Positions 21,208 to 30,899 of a stretch of 41,900 bases of DNA are shown piece after piece. The DNA lies in NCBI GenBank assembly GCA_038040445.1, contig JBBPIG010000026.1, positions 52,757 through 94,656 of the forward strand, written 5' to 3'. The translations under genes were made by a program, and so were the position numbers. How positions within the stretch are numbered: the first letter of the stretch is position 1; every line of letters starts with the position of its first letter. Below the pieces are notes generated by a model. The model worked only from the letters and a program-made list of their open reading frames with translations, searched no databases and was not told the DNA's origin. The DNA comes from Acidobacteriota bacterium (GTDB lineage Bacteria; Acidobacteriota; Blastocatellia; UBA7656).

Positions 21208-23802
21208 CTAAAACCTGAAACCCAAAGTGAGCTGCGTGCGTCGCGCCGGCCGCGAGACTACCGGCAGGCCGAAAAACGGCGAGCTGAGGTTTCCCACGAA
21301 GCCAGCGTAGTTAGTCCGATTCAGCACATTGAAAGCAGCGACAGCGAGAGTAATGGCCGGACCTTCGTCTTCTCCTTTCTTTGGCTCTTTCAAGCTGAGC
21401 TCTTTGGCCCAACGCAGATCGAGAGTAGCCGCTCCCGGGCCCTGCAGACTATTGCGACGCACGCCCGCTGGCCGGTCGTTAGCCAGGTTGTCGCGATTGT
21501 CATCACGCCCGGTCGTGAGGCTGTATGGTCGGCCGCTGGTGAGCGCCAGCGTCATCCCCAGATTCAGCCATTCGCCGGCTTTCATTGTACCCAGCAGGTT
21601 GAACCGATGGCGCTCATCGAAATCGGCGCGCGACCACTCGCTCGTCAAATCATAGTTGTTGGCCGGCCGCGAATTGATTCCGCCGGTGTTGTTGTAAGCC
21701 CTCCCAAGGTTGTATTGGATAGTCCCGTTAAAGAATCGGCTGATCTTACCGCGCAACATCAACTCCAATGCGTGCGTCTGTGAATGACCCGTCGATTCCA
21801 CCTGGCGCAGCACGCCGATAGCCGGATCCGGCCGCTCAACCGAGGACGGCAGCGGCGCATTGATATCGCGCGAACGAAACAGCTTGCTCCCGCGCGTATT
21901 GATGTAAGTGGCCGTTGCCGTCAGCGATTTGTTGAGTTGTCGCTCCAGACCCATGGTGAATTGAAAGGTATAAGGCGAGCGCAGATTGGGAGCGAACCGG
22001 ACGATGCTAACGGGTTGCGCTGCAAGCGTGCCCCCGGACGAGAGCGGATCCGGATAACCGGGATCGGTAATATTCACCTGGCGTAATCTGCGGCCGTCAA
22101 AGCGCAATCTATCGCCAATTGGACCGGCGCCGGTGCGGTCATAAAAGATCCCCGCCCCGCCCCGCAAAACTGCTTTACGTTTCTTATCCGGCGCGTAGGC
22201 GAACGAGAGCCGCGGCGAGAAATTATTCTTGTCGCCCAAATAATTCTGCTTGTCGTAACGCAAGCCCGGCGCGATCGAGAAGTTTGGCCGCACCAGAATA
22301 TTGTCCTGCACAAACAAGCCGAATTCCTTTTGCCAGAACACCAAATAACCGTCGCCCTGGTTGATGGAAAACAGGAAGGGCCGGTTGTTCAAATAGTCTT
22401 CCACTGTGGAGAAGGAAAAGGTGCCGCCAAAGTTGGTCCGGTCACTCAATCCGCGACGGCTGATGTCCGGAATGTTGAGTCCGCTTTTTACAAAGTGTTT
22501 GCCATGATTCCACGACAGGATCTCGTTAAGCTGGACGTGGTTTTCGGTCGCGCGCCGATCCGCCTGGCTGCCTCCCCCGGTAAAGGCATCGGGTACGACC
22601 AATCTGGGAATGCCCGGCCGCTCGCTGCGCGTCACGTTGTTATCGGTCCCGGCGCGCAAGGTGAATTCATTGACCAGACTGGGCGAGATGATCAGGCGAT
22701 GGTTGAAAAAAAGCTGGTGCTCGCGGCCATTCGAATTGGTGGCTACTTCAGGAAGATTGAATCCGCCGACGCCGCCATTCCTGGTTGAGTCAACGGTAAA
22801 CTCATAACGAACCGAGAAGGTCGTTCTTTTGCTCGCCTGATGGTCGATCCGAAAAGACAACTCGGTATCCCGGTTTGGATTGGCCACATTTGCGGAAAAC
22901 ACGCCCGCCGGTGTGCGGGCGAAGACCACCGATTGTAAATCTTCTTCTTCCCTGTCGACGCTGAAAAAGAACGAGGTCTTTTCGCCGCGGCCGAGTGGGC
23001 CGGTCAAGGCGCCTTCAAAGATGCGCCGCTGCTCGGGCGGGCGTTCGAGCGCGAAGGCGTTGCGCGCATCGAGCCGAAAATCGCGAAAGATGAAGTTGAA
23101 CTCGCCGTGATATTCCGGTTCACCGGGTTTGGTAATGACTTCGATCCGCCCTCGTCCCGGCCGGGCGAATTCAGCCGAGTAAGGGTTCTGATTTATCCGC
23201 ACTTCCTTAATCATCGAGGCCGGGACCTTCCTGGTTGTCTCGAGGCCATCGACCAGAACCGTCGGACCGCCCGATCCAGTCGAACTGGCGTCCACAAGGT
23301 TCGCCACGCTGGAAATGATGTCATTACCCAACACCGGCAGGTTTTTTAGCGCCTCGCGATCCAGCTTGATGACACCCAGGTTTTCTTCCGGATTTGTGTT
23401 TGCTTGATTGGGCCTATCAGCGACGGCAATCTCTTCGCGCACGTCAGCGATCGGCAACGTAATTTCGAGCGGAGCCGTTGGTTTCGCGCCAATCGTAAGC
23501 TGAGTTGTCGTCGGCTTGAATCCATCTTTTCGAATCTCGAGCTCGTAATTGCCGCTCGGCAGGCGCGGGAACCGAAACTCGCCTTTTTGATTGGTTGTCT
23601 TTGATTGTTCGGTGCGTTGATCATCTCGCCGAAGAGTAACTTTGGCCTCGGCGATCACTGCCCCGCTCGGATCGATCACAACGCCTGAGACCTCGTACGA
23701 CTGAGGCGGACTCTGGCCGGGGACCGCGATCGCCGCGATGAGCATTAGCACCAGACAACTTGGTATCCGCCGCGCCAAGCTTTCTTTTGTAGTACGCCGC
23801 AT
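21208..23802 (-). CDS. Oar-like TonB-dependent receptor, second copy
   Basis: An 864-residue outer-membrane protein. A signal peptide ends near residue 30 (VPGQS). A carboxypeptidase-regulatory-like domain (about 35-115) starts at [14 protein letters not shown], followed by a plug-like region with [12 protein letters not shown] and [10 protein letters not shown] (about 150-250) and a barrel ending in GFRF, a typical outer-membrane C-terminus. It is shorter than the receptor at 2487 and differs from it throughout. Its ligand is unknown. It is on the same strand and downstream of the efflux genes but separated by 189 nt with an inverted repeat, so membership of that operon is doubtful. ATG 23802 has no clear ribosome binding site, only GAGA about 11 nt before it. 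Confidence 0.88.
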   Translation of the reverse strand: MRRTTKESLARRIPSCLVLMLIAAIAVPGQSPPQSYEVSGVVIDPSGAVIAEAKVTLRRDDQRTEQSKTTNQKGEFRFPRLPSGNYELEIRKDGFKPTTTQLTIGAKPTAPLEITLPIADVREEIAVADRPNQANTNPEENLGVIKLDREALKNLPVLGNDIISSVANLVDASSTGSGGPTVLVDGLETTRKVPASMIKEVRINQNPYSAEFARPGRGRIEVITKPGEPEYHGEFNFIFRDFRLDARNAFALERPPEQRRIFEGALTGPLGRGEKTSFFFSVDREEEDLQSVVFARTPAGVFSANVANPNRDTELSFRIDHQASKRTTFSVRYEFTVDSTRNGGVGGFNLPEVATNSNGREHQLFFNHRLIISPSLVNEFTLRAGTDNNVTRSERPGIPRLVVPDAFTGGGSQADRRATENHVQLNEILSWNHGKHFVKSGLNIPDISRRGLSDRTNFGGTFSFSTVEDYLNNRPFLFSINQGDGYLVFWQKEFGLFVQDNILVRPNFSIAPGLRYDKQNYLGDKNNFSPRLSFAYAPDKKRKAVLRGGAGIFYDRTGAGPIGDRLRFDGRRLRQVNITDPGYPDPLSSGGTLAAQPVSIVRFAPNLRSPYTFQFTMGLERQLNKSLTATATYINTRGSKLFRSRDINAPLPSSVERPDPAIGVLRQVESTGHSQTHALELMLRGKISRFFNGTIQYNLGRAYNNTGGINSRPANNYDLTSEWSRADFDERHRFNLLGTMKAGEWLNLGMTLALTSGRPYSLTTGRDDNRDNLANDRPAGVRRNSLQGPGAATLDLRWAKELSLKEPKKGEDEGPAITLAVAAFNVLNRTNYAGFVGNLSSPFFGLPVVSRPARRTQLTLGFRF

Positions 23803-23912
23803 TTCGTTATTCTCGCAGTGACCTTTGAACTGCAGATTCAGCAGCGAAATGCTACGGGTGAGTTCAAGAATAGTTGATCCGGCTTCTGAAAACCAAGCGG
23901 TTTGAGGACGCC

Positions 23913-23980
23913 CGACAAAACTTCAGTCCGTTGCAGGTTCTCAACGCCATCAGCCGGACGGCGACAAACTGAAGTTGTCG
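23913..23980. repeat. Imperfect inverted repeat, third repeat family
   Basis: CGACAAAACTTCAGT (23913-23927) pairs with ACTGAAGTTGTCG (23968-23980) with two bases bulged; a smaller alternative hairpin pairs CGACAA (23962-23967) with TTGTCG (23975-23980). It begins 12 nt past the stop of the PepSY-like gene, so it could end or protect that transcript. Confidence 0.7.
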
Positions 23981-23991
23981 AACACTGTGAC

Positions 23992-24534
23992 CTAAGGCTT
24001 CTTCGTTTTCGGCGCCTTCTTACGCTCAGGTTTCTCTTCGTTGTCGTCCTGGTCATTTTCAACGGTGATCAATTTCCCATCAGGCGCTACCTTAATTTCG
24101 GACATCTTACCCGCCCTGGTCACATGTGCTTCATAGGCTTCGATCGTGTTGTTTTTGGTGATGGACTCAACGAAGGTGATCTTTCCCTTGCCGGCGTCCT
24201 TTTTGATCGTCGCTTGAACTTCCGCCGGGAGCGAAGCCAGGGCGACTTCTTCTTCAATTTCCACCACTGCCCCTGAGGAATCAATGAGCACGTCTTTCTT
24301 GTGACCATTGACCTTCAGTTCGGCCTCATAGAACGTCTGTCCGTCTTTGACCTCTTTTGCGAGACCGCGCAGAGTCGCACCTTTGCTCTGTTCCTGAACG
24401 GTCTTGCGGACGGCTTCAGGAAGGTCCTTCATCTTCACAGGCTTTTCGGAGTTCTGAGCGAAGGCGTTTGCGCTAAACACCAGGCTCAGGCCAAACAGAA
24501 ACGCGGTTGCGGTCCTTACACGTGGTGTCATCAT
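23992..24534 (-). CDS. Periplasmic PepSY-like protein
   Basis: A 180-residue exported protein. The signal peptide ends near residue 26 (AFAQ). Two related segments follow, starting LPEAVRKTVQEQ (about 39) and LPAEVQATIKKD (about 105), each with the beta-rich pattern of PepSY-like (PF11396-type) domains: a helix, then strands ending in VDSSG/APDGK-like turns. The last 25 residues are very rich in Lys, Glu and Asp. PepSY-type proteins often sit beside two-component systems and may modulate them or bind peptides or metals. AGGAG precedes ATG 24534. It lies 68 nt downstream of the pump gene on the same strand, with a palindrome between. Confidence 0.8.
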   Translation of the reverse strand: MMTPRVRTATAFLFGLSLVFSANAFAQNSEKPVKMKDLPEAVRKTVQEQSKGATLRGLAKEVKDGQTFYEAELKVNGHKKDVLIDSSGAVVEIEEEVALASLPAEVQATIKKDAGKGKITFVESITKNNTIEAYEAHVTRAGKMSEIKVAPDGKLITVENDQDDNEEKPERKKAPKTKKP

Positions 24535-24562
24535 GTGAATCTCCTTTCGATTAACTCAAGTA

Positions 24563-24598
24563 CCTGGGAGCGCAGGCATCCCTGCCTGCGCTCCCAGG
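24563..24598. repeat. REP-like element, copy 3, perfect palindrome
   Basis: CCTGGGAGCGCAGGC (24563-24577), a 6-nt loop, then its perfect 15-nt reverse complement (24584-24598). It fills most of the 68-nt gap between the pump gene and the PepSY-like gene. As RNA it would be a very stable hairpin inside the operon, able to lower PepSY expression relative to the pump. It ends 4 nt before the pump stop codon. Confidence 0.92.
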
Positions 24599-24602
24599 CT
24601 CA

Positions 24603-27600
24603 TCAATCGCTCTTTTCGACATGTGCCTTTCGCCGAGCGCCGTAGCGAAGGTAGAGCGCCGGCATCAAAAACAAATTCAGCAGCGTCGAGGTCACCAGGC
24701 CCCCCAGTATGACTACCGCCATCGGGTGCTCAATCTCGTGACCCGGGCGGTTTCCGCCAACGACGATCGGCAAAAGCGCAAGTCCCGTAGCGAGCGCGGT
24801 CATCAGGATCGGAGCGAGCCGCTCCTCCGAGCCGCGCATGACAAGCTCTCTGCCGAACGTCTCACCCTCTTCAAATTCAAGGTGCCGATAATGGCTTACC
24901 AGCATGATGCCGTTGCGCGCAGCTATCCCGAGCACGGTCACAAACCCGACAAGCGAACCCAAAGAAAGCACTCCGCCGGTGAGCAGCGTCGCAATCACGC
25001 CTCCGACTAAAGCAAAAGGAAGGCTCACAAACACGAGCCCAACCAAACGGGGCGAGCGAAAGTCGGCGTGCAGCAGCAGGAGTATACCGAGAAGCGAAAG
25101 ACCCGAAAGAGCCAGGAGCCGGTTCCTCGATTCCTGCCGGGCAGCATATTCGCCGAGGAACTCAGGATGATACTCGCGGTCAAAAGAGAGAGCTTTGACC
25201 TTGGCCTCGATCTCGCGCGCGACGCTTCCCAGGTCGCGCCCTTTCACGTCGCAACTCACATCTATGCGCCGTGAAGCGCCCTCGCGCTGGATAACATTCG
25301 GGGACGGCGCAATGCGGATCTCGGCTACCTCGTCCAGCGGCACATCCCCGCCCGACGGCAGATTGATCCTCATCTGGCGCAGCGCCTCAATGTTGCCCCT
25401 TACCTGAGCGGCGCCCCATACGACGACATCGAAGATCTTCTGCTCCTCGTAGACCTCGCCCACCTTGGTGCTCTTAACCAGGGTGGTTGCCGCCCGCCGA
25501 ACATCGCCCGGCGTTAAACCGGATCGAAGCGCCGCGTCAGGACGCAATCTGATCTCGAGTTGCGGCACAAGGACCTGGGGCTCGACTTTCAAATTGGTGA
25601 CGCCTTGAATCTCGCTCATGGTCCTACCGACTTCGGCTGCTTTTTCGCGCAGTACTCCCAGTCCAGGCCCGTAGATGCGCACGACAATCGTCGCCCCCGC
25701 CCCGGTCAGCACCTCTTTGATCCGTTCCTTCAGATAAGTAAGCACGTCACGTTGAAGACCAGGATAGCCTTCGACTACTCCTTGAATCCGCGCGACCGTC
25801 GGCTCGTATGGCGAATCGGGGTCGATGCTTATCCAGAGCTCGGCGAAGTTCGGGCCGACCACTTCGTCGGCAACCTCTGCGCGCCCAATGTGCGAGCCGA
25901 AATTCCTCACTCCGGGAATGGCCCGAAGCTCTTTGCTCACCTGAACGGTGATCCGCTGCATGGCTTCGAGCGAGGTCCCTGGCTTTCCGACCCAGTGCAT
26001 CAGAAAGTCGGTCTCTTTGAAGTCGGGCAGGAACTCTTCGCCAAGAAAAGGGACCGTCACTGCCGTGAGACCGAAGACGACCACCAGCACCACCGCAGCC
26101 CATCGCGGTCGGCCCACCATACGCGGCAGAAAGCTTTTGTAATACCGCTTAAGCAGGCGGGCGACCGGCGGGTCTTTGTGATCGGCCTTTGCAGCGCGGG
26201 GCAGCAGCAACAAAGAGAGCGCGGGAGTCAATGTGAGCGCTATGGCCAAAGAGGCCATCACAGCCAGGACATATGAAACCGCAAGCGGGCGGAAAAACGA
26301 CCCTGCCAGTCCATCCAGAAAGAAGACCGGGAGGAACACGAGTACCACAATCAAAGTTGCGTAAACAATTGCGCTCCTAACTTCGATTGAGGCCTTCAGC
26401 ACAACCTGAAAAGCAGTCTCCGGATTCACGGCTGAGCGGTTGAGCCGCAATCGACGCATGATGTTCTCGACATCTATGATCGCGTCGTCAACCACTTCGC
26501 CCAGCGCGATGACCAGACCTGCTATGACCATGGTGTTGATCGTGTAGCCCCGGTAGTGCAGGATCAGCGTTGCCGCGAGCAACGACAGCGGGATCGCCGT
26601 CAGGCTGATGAGAGCAGTTCGCCAGTCGTACAGGAACGCTACGAGAACTATCACCACCAGCACGCAGCCGATCATCAGCGCGCGGTTCAAATTCTTAAGC
26701 GCCAACTCGATGAAGGTCGCGGGTCGAAAGATCGTCGAGTCCACCTCGACATCCTTTAAGCCCGGTCTGAGCGCATCCAACGCACTCTCGACGTTGCGGG
26801 TGACATCGAGCGTGTTACCCTGCGGCTGCTTCTCAACTATCAACAGCAATCCCGGCCCGTCGTTGATGACCGCATCGCCAATCGGCGCAGGAAAGCCTTC
26901 GACAACAGTGGCCACGTTGCCTAGCTGAAGCGGCGACCCGTCGCGGAAGGCCACTGGAATTCTCGCGAGATCCTCCGCGCGAACGACCGCCGAGAGGTGG
27001 GTGATGGAAAAGCGTTGGTTGGGCGTGTCAATGAATCCGCCGGCGCCCGGAGAAACAGCATCGCGCGTCGTTCGCACCACATCATCGAGCGTCACGTTGT
27101 GGGCGCGCAGATTGTCTGGGTCAACCAGCACCTGAATCTGCCGGTCTCGCTGGCCCCAGATCGCCACATTGGCCACACCAGGTATCGCCATCAGTCGAGG
27201 TCGAATCGTCCATCGCGCAAGCGTCGTAAGCTCCATCTGCGACAGCGACGCCGACGACATGCCAATCTTCATCACGCGGCTGGTTGATGAAAGCGGCGAG
27301 AGAATCACTGGCGGGCGCGCGACCGCCGGCAGTTGCGCGGCGACGATTGAGAGGCGCTCCTGGACAAGCTGCCGGGCGCGCATCAGGTCCGTGCCTTCCT
27401 GAAAAATGAGAACAACGGATGAGAGCCCAAGCACGGATTTCGAGCGTAACGTCTTTAGCGACATTATGCCGTTCAGCGAGTTTTCAATCGGCGCGGAGAC
27501 GAGGCTTTCAACTTCGGCGGTGGACAGACCCGGCGCTTCTGTTTGTATCTCGACTACGGGAGGCGCAAATTCCGGGAACACATCCAGAGGCGTTGTGCGC

Positions 27601-27692
27601 ACTATCTGTATCCCGACAATCATCAAGACAACAGCAAGAGCTACGACAACGATGCGCAGGTGAAGCGAAGTAGATACGATCCAGTTCATCAT
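24603..27692 (-). CDS. RND efflux pump, CzcA/CusA-like
   Basis: Inner-membrane proton-driven pump of 1029 residues, normal for the family. The N-terminal membrane helix (12-31) leads into a periplasmic porter region; further helices begin at about 338, and the intramembrane motif [13 protein letters not shown] (398-410) carries acidic residues (Asp402, Asp403, Asp407, Glu409) at the place where CzcA has Asp402/Asp408/Glu415 for proton transfer. This fits the heavy-metal RND branch, but the metal cannot be read off. Adaptor and outer-membrane channel genes lie upstream. The start (27692 or 27689) has no ribosome binding site: the heptamer array ends 8 nt before it. A palindrome follows the stop. 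Confidence 0.9.
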   Translation of the reverse strand: MMNWIVSTSLHLRIVVVALAVVLMIVGIQIVRTTPLDVFPEFAPPVVEIQTEAPGLSTAEVESLVSAPIENSLNGIMSLKTLRSKSVLGLSSVVLIFQEGTDLMRARQLVQERLSIVAAQLPAVARPPVILSPLSSTSRVMKIGMSSASLSQMELTTLARWTIRPRLMAIPGVANVAIWGQRDRQIQVLVDPDNLRAHNVTLDDVVRTTRDAVSPGAGGFIDTPNQRFSITHLSAVVRAEDLARIPVAFRDGSPLQLGNVATVVEGFPAPIGDAVINDGPGLLLIVEKQPQGNTLDVTRNVESALDALRPGLKDVEVDSTIFRPATFIELALKNLNRALMIGCVLVVIVLVAFLYDWRTALISLTAIPLSLLAATLILHYRGYTINTMVIAGLVIALGEVVDDAIIDVENIMRRLRLNRSAVNPETAFQVVLKASIEVRSAIVYATLIVVLVFLPVFFLDGLAGSFFRPLAVSYVLAVMASLAIALTLTPALSLLLLPRAAKADHKDPPVARLLKRYYKSFLPRMVGRPRWAAVVLVVVFGLTAVTVPFLGEEFLPDFKETDFLMHWVGKPGTSLEAMQRITVQVSKELRAIPGVRNFGSHIGRAEVADEVVGPNFAELWISIDPDSPYEPTVARIQGVVEGYPGLQRDVLTYLKERIKEVLTGAGATIVVRIYGPGLGVLREKAAEVGRTMSEIQGVTNLKVEPQVLVPQLEIRLRPDAALRSGLTPGDVRRAATTLVKSTKVGEVYEEQKIFDVVVWGAAQVRGNIEALRQMRINLPSGGDVPLDEVAEIRIAPSPNVIQREGASRRIDVSCDVKGRDLGSVAREIEAKVKALSFDREYHPEFLGEYAARQESRNRLLALSGLSLLGILLLLHADFRSPRLVGLVFVSLPFALVGGVIATLLTGGVLSLGSLVGFVTVLGIAARNGIMLVSHYRHLEFEEGETFGRELVMRGSEERLAPILMTALATGLALLPIVVGGNRPGHEIEHPMAVVILGGLVTSTLLNLFLMPALYLRYGARRKAHVEKSD

Positions 27693-27699
27693 AAAAAAC

Positions 27700-27974
27700 G
27701 GTTCAGGGTTCAGGGTTCGTGGTTCAGGGTTCAGGGTTCAGGGTTCAGGGTTCAGGGTTCAGGGTTCAGGGTTTCGATTTGATGGTTGCTGTTCTCCGGT
27801 TCTATTGAGTCTCGTAACCACAAACCAGAAACCCTGAACCCTGAACCACGAACCACGAACCACGAACCACGAACCCTGAACCACGAACCCTGAACCACGA
27901 ACCCTGAACCCTGAACCCTGAACCCTGAACCACGAACCCTGAACCCTGAACCCTGAACCCGGAACCCCGAACCG
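27700..27974. repeat. Composite heptamer-array element A
   Basis: Left arm 27700-27776 is 11 tandem heptamers, mostly GGTTCAG. A unique core follows (about 27777-27820). The right arm 27821-27974 is 22 heptamers in the opposite sense (TGAACCC, with CGAACCA/CGAACCC variants). The arms can fold back on each other into a long hairpin. The core shares TGATGGTTGCTGTT and GAGTCTCGTAACCACAAACC with element B at 30710-30856, in reverse orientation. The element occupies 275 of the 286 nt between adaptor stop and pump start. Confidence 0.93.
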
Positions 27975-27978
27975 GGGT

Positions 27979-29208
27979 TCATTTGCCCCCGCTGAACTCC
28001 GTGCTGAACAGCTCCGCCGCGCCAGCTACAACGACCTTGGTTCCCGCTGCTGGGCCGTGAGCCAGGACTGCCAACGAGCCTGTGACATAGCGCACCTCGA
28101 CGCGCCGGCGCACGTACTGTTGCGGCGCGATGTTTTCATAAACCCATTCTCCGCCGTGAACATCACGTATGACCGCCGAATACGGTACGGCCAGACTTTG
28201 TTCTGCGCCCACCAGCGTCAGAGTAACGCCGACTCTCTGACCCGGGCGATAGGGGCCAAGCGACGACAGCTTGTAGTAAAGATCAATCGTCGAGGCATTC
28301 GGGTTAGCGGTGGGAGGCGCGGCGATTGGCCTTGCCGAAAGTATCGGCGAGCCCGGCGAGTCGCCAAGATTATGGATCTTCGCTGCCTGTCGCCGGTCGA
28401 TGGACCCGAGGTCTCCGACATAGACCGGAACGCGAACCCAGATTGAAGCCAGGCTTGCTATCTCAAACAACGGCGCTGAGCTCGCGACCTTCTGGCCCGT
28501 GCCCGCGTGCACCTTTTGAATCATCCCGTCTTCCGGTGCGATAACCGGAATCGAGATGTCCGCATCCATCGGTGTGCGGATTACGCGTGCCAGCTTTTCT
28601 CGCGCCGCCTTGAGTGCGTGTTCGGCGAGCGCGAGATCCTCTCGCGCCTGTTCAACCTGCTTGACGCTTCCTGCTTTATCGCGCAGGAGTTGCTCGGCGC
28701 GATCGAGCTTTACTTTTGCGGCATCGACCCGAGTTTGGGCATCGGTCAGTTCTTTCTCGGCCTGCGAACGCGCATCGCGCTCAGGTGGAAGCATCGGTAA
28801 CAAACGAAACACTGCCATGCCCTTCTGCACCGTCATACCGGCGTCAGGCGCGGCGCCCAAAGCTCCGGCGAGGATGGTGCCTGCGACCGGAGCCGACACG
28901 ATTCGGGTACTGTCAGGAGGCAGCACCACCTCACCGCCAAAGGTGCGCTCTCGTGTTGCGCTGGTGACTTCAACCGGCGCGGTGCTAATCCCCAATCGAG
29001 CTTCGGCTTCGGCGGTGAGCGTAACCGTAGCCAGATCGCCCTCTTTGACGGCGTTTTCAACCTTCGCTGGAGTCGCGGGCTTCTGAGCTTCGGCGGCCTT
29101 CTGTGTGGTGCAGCCTGCCGCGCTCATCAATATGACGAGGCCGGCAACTCGCAGGTCAAAGCGAACTCCACTGAAGTAAAGTGAGAGTGCGCCGTCGGAG
29201 ATTTTCAA
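27979..29208 (-). CDS. RND periplasmic adaptor lipoprotein
   Basis: A 409-residue membrane-fusion protein that joins the pump to the outer-membrane channel. A lipobox SAAGC places the lipidated Cys at residue 33. A coiled-coil hairpin covers about 148-208 (long Lys/Glu/Ala/Arg-rich helices), flanked by lipoyl-like halves (VSAPVAGTIL, IPVIAPEDGMIQKVHAG) and followed by beta-barrel and membrane-proximal domains. This is the CusB/CzcB layout; no Met-rich or His-rich metal-binding extension is evident. ATG 29208 overlaps the TolC-type gene's stop in an ATGA, so the two are translationally coupled. Composite element A begins 5 nt after its stop. Confidence 0.9.
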   Translation of the reverse strand: MKISDGALSLYFSGVRFDLRVAGLVILMSAAGCTTQKAAEAQKPATPAKVENAVKEGDLATVTLTAEAEARLGISTAPVEVTSATRERTFGGEVVLPPDSTRIVSAPVAGTILAGALGAAPDAGMTVQKGMAVFRLLPMLPPERDARSQAEKELTDAQTRVDAAKVKLDRAEQLLRDKAGSVKQVEQAREDLALAEHALKAAREKLARVIRTPMDADISIPVIAPEDGMIQKVHAGTGQKVASSAPLFEIASLASIWVRVPVYVGDLGSIDRRQAAKIHNLGDSPGSPILSARPIAAPPTANPNASTIDLYYKLSSLGPYRPGQRVGVTLTLVGAEQSLAVPYSAVIRDVHGGEWVYENIAPQQYVRRRVEVRYVTGSLAVLAHGPAAGTKVVVAGAAELFSTEFSGGK

Positions 29209-30587
29209 TTGGTTTTCCTTCCTACGGCCCTCTGTAACTGGGCCGTTGCGCGCTGAATGGCGGCGCTCGCTTCTGCCTCTTGCAAGCGGGCGTCGTAAAG
29301 CCGGCGTGACGTTTCAAGGACGAAGAGATAGGCCACGTCCCCAGCAGCATAAGCTTTTTCTGATATGCGAATGTCTTCTTCGATTACCGGCAAGATCCGG
29401 CCGCGCCACGAGTCGAGTGCCTGCCGCGCTGCTTGAAGCTGGGTATAGGCTTCTTGCACTTCGAGGGCAATCCGGTCGCGCACGGCTACGTATTGGCGCG
29501 CCGCGCGCTCGATCTCAGCCTCAGCCCGCGTGATCCCACCCTTGTTGCGGTTGAGGAACGGAAGCTCAACCTGCACGCCGGGTCCGGCTTCGAAGCCCTT
29601 CGACCCTTTAGCATTGGCATCGAGAATCGCCGATATGGAAAAAATCTTCGAGCGTTCCCATTTCGCGCGCTTGCCCGCGGCTTCAATGGCGAGCTCCGCG
29701 GCCCGCAAGTCCGGACGCGCGGCAAGCGCCTGCTTTATCAGGTCGTTCACCTCTTGATCGTTGCGTTGCCGAGTTGAAGAAGCCGGGCCCGCGGCGATTA
29801 CGCTCGGATTTCCGCCGGCCGGTGACGTGGAAGGTTGCGTGGAAGCAACAATGTCGAACGAGGCGTCGCCGGCCACCATGCCGAGCAGAAAACGGAGCCT
29901 GTCTTTTGCAATCTTCGCCTCGTTGCTTGATCGCGCCGCCTGTTCCTCGGCTTGTCTTGCGTCGAGACCAGCACTGCTGGTTTCGAGCTCGCTTATGTCC
30001 CCGGCGCGAAGCCTGGCCTGGACGATCTGAGCAATCTCAGTTCGCTGACGATGCGAGTCGGCTGCGATGCGCGTTCGATCATTTGCGAGGGCCGAATCAG
30101 CATAGGCGACTCTTACATCGCGCACCAGGTTGAGCCCTGTCTGAACGAGGCTTTCGGCTACGCGCTCGACCTCGACTTTCGCGGCGGCGACCCGGCGCGG
30201 TCTTTGCCAGAAAACCTCGAGCGGCAGGTTTGCGGTGAACTCGAGCTGCTTGGGCCCCCACGGCAGCAACAGCGTCAACATCGGATTGCGCAGTTGACCT
30301 GCTTCGACCAGATCCGCGCGCGCGAACCCAAGAGAGGTCAGGTCGGCTTGAAAGGCCGCGTTGTTCCACAGGGCGACGGCAACCGCCTCATCCTCCGAAA
30401 GTCCGTCGGCGAGTATTACTCCCGGTGGAACCGCGAATGCCGAAGACTGAGAGTTTGGATTCAAGCCGTGTCCGGTTCGATCTTCAATCCCTTTCGACAC
30501 CTGGGTTGTGACTTTTGAAGATCGGCTGGAGCAACCGGCAAGAACAAGAATCAGGAAGGCCGATGTTACAACGATAAGCTTCGTCAA
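29205..30587 (-). CDS. TolC-type outer-membrane channel lipoprotein
   Basis: A 460-residue outer-membrane factor, CzcC-like, forming the exit duct of the efflux complex. The lipobox LAGC gives lipid-modified Cys19. Two long helical OEP repeats follow (about 70-255 and 280-455) with high Ala, Glu, Arg and Gln, as in TolC coiled coils. The start codon is TTG at 30587; AAGGGGA lies about 7 nt upstream and no better ATG exists in frame. It is the first gene of the efflux operon (channel, adaptor, pump), and a promoter-like motif shared with the regulator-phosphatase gap lies 73 nt upstream. Confidence 0.9.
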   Translation of the reverse strand: MTKLIVVTSAFLILVLAGCSSRSSKVTTQVSKGIEDRTGHGLNPNSQSSAFAVPPGVILADGLSEDEAVAVALWNNAAFQADLTSLGFARADLVEAGQLRNPMLTLLLPWGPKQLEFTANLPLEVFWQRPRRVAAAKVEVERVAESLVQTGLNLVRDVRVAYADSALANDRTRIAADSHRQRTEIAQIVQARLRAGDISELETSSAGLDARQAEEQAARSSNEAKIAKDRLRFLLGMVAGDASFDIVASTQPSTSPAGGNPSVIAAGPASSTRQRNDQEVNDLIKQALAARPDLRAAELAIEAAGKRAKWERSKIFSISAILDANAKGSKGFEAGPGVQVELPFLNRNKGGITRAEAEIERAARQYVAVRDRIALEVQEAYTQLQAARQALDSWRGRILPVIEEDIRISEKAYAAGDVAYLFVLETSRRLYDARLQEAEASAAIQRATAQLQRAVGRKTN

Positions 30588-30659
30588 ATTAGGGTCCCCT
30601 TACCCTGCGCGCGAATTGAGGGTTGTTCTGTGGTCCACGTGAAAGCCGTCAGGGAAACG

Positions 30660-30693
30660 ATTCTATTGATCCGAAGATGAACAGAAGATTAAT
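30660..30693 (-). promoter_or_regulatory. Predicted regulated promoter of the efflux operon
   Basis: On the minus strand this 34-nt site reads ATTAAT, then TTCTGTTCATC, then a -10-like TAGAAT (30660-30665). It matches the site at 33088-33121 at 26 of 34 positions with no gaps, including 17 of the first 18. The -35 region is poor, as expected for an activator-dependent promoter. The start would be near 30653, 65 nt before the channel gene. Confidence 0.6.
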
Positions 30694-30709
30694 TGCAGCC
30701 AAAGCTGGA

Positions 30710-30856
30710 GGTTCCTGGTTCCTGGTTCCTGGTTTCTGGTTTCTGGTTTCTGGTTTGTGGTTACGAGACTCGACAGAAACCAGACAACAGCAACCATCAA
30801 TCGAAAACCCGAAACCCGAAACCCCGAATGATAAACCCGGAACCACGAACCCCGAA
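30710..30856. repeat. Composite heptamer-array element B
   Basis: Left arm 30710-30758 is seven heptamers (GGTTCCT x3, GGTTTCT x3, GGTTTGT). A core (about 30759-30801) is followed by degenerate opposite-sense heptamers (CCCGAAA, CCACGAA and similar) to 30856. In reverse orientation the core matches element A, including the exact 20-mer GAGTCTCGTAACCACAAACC, although the heptamer sequences differ between the two copies. It lies 17 nt upstream of the predicted efflux promoter. Confidence 0.88.
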
Positions 30857-30858
30857 GA

Positions 30859-30885
30859 GCAGGCAAGGATGCCTGCGCTCCCAGG
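30859..30885. repeat. REP-like solo half-element, copy 4
   Basis: A single 24-nt arm (30859-30882) identical to the right arm of copy 2 at 10480-10503. No partner arm is found. It directly abuts element B and lies 14 nt beyond the stop codon of the sensor kinase gene. Confidence 0.85.
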
Positions 30886-30899
30886 CTGGCGCTCCGAGG

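Noticed and set aside
25560-26276. A 238-codon plus-strand frame inside the pump gene
   Set aside because: Antisense to a fully conserved RND sequence; rich in His, Arg and Gln with no domain.
27700-27974. CRISPR array or telomere-like sequence
   Set aside because: Units are 7 nt with no spacers and reverse direction around a core; no cas genes, and the location is internal between genes of an operon.
27752-27982. An open frame through element A giving a GSGFRVQ-type heptapeptide repeat protein
   Set aside because: Seven-nt repeats without stops give such frames automatically on either strand; no ribosome binding site, no known domain, and it lies wholly inside the repeat.
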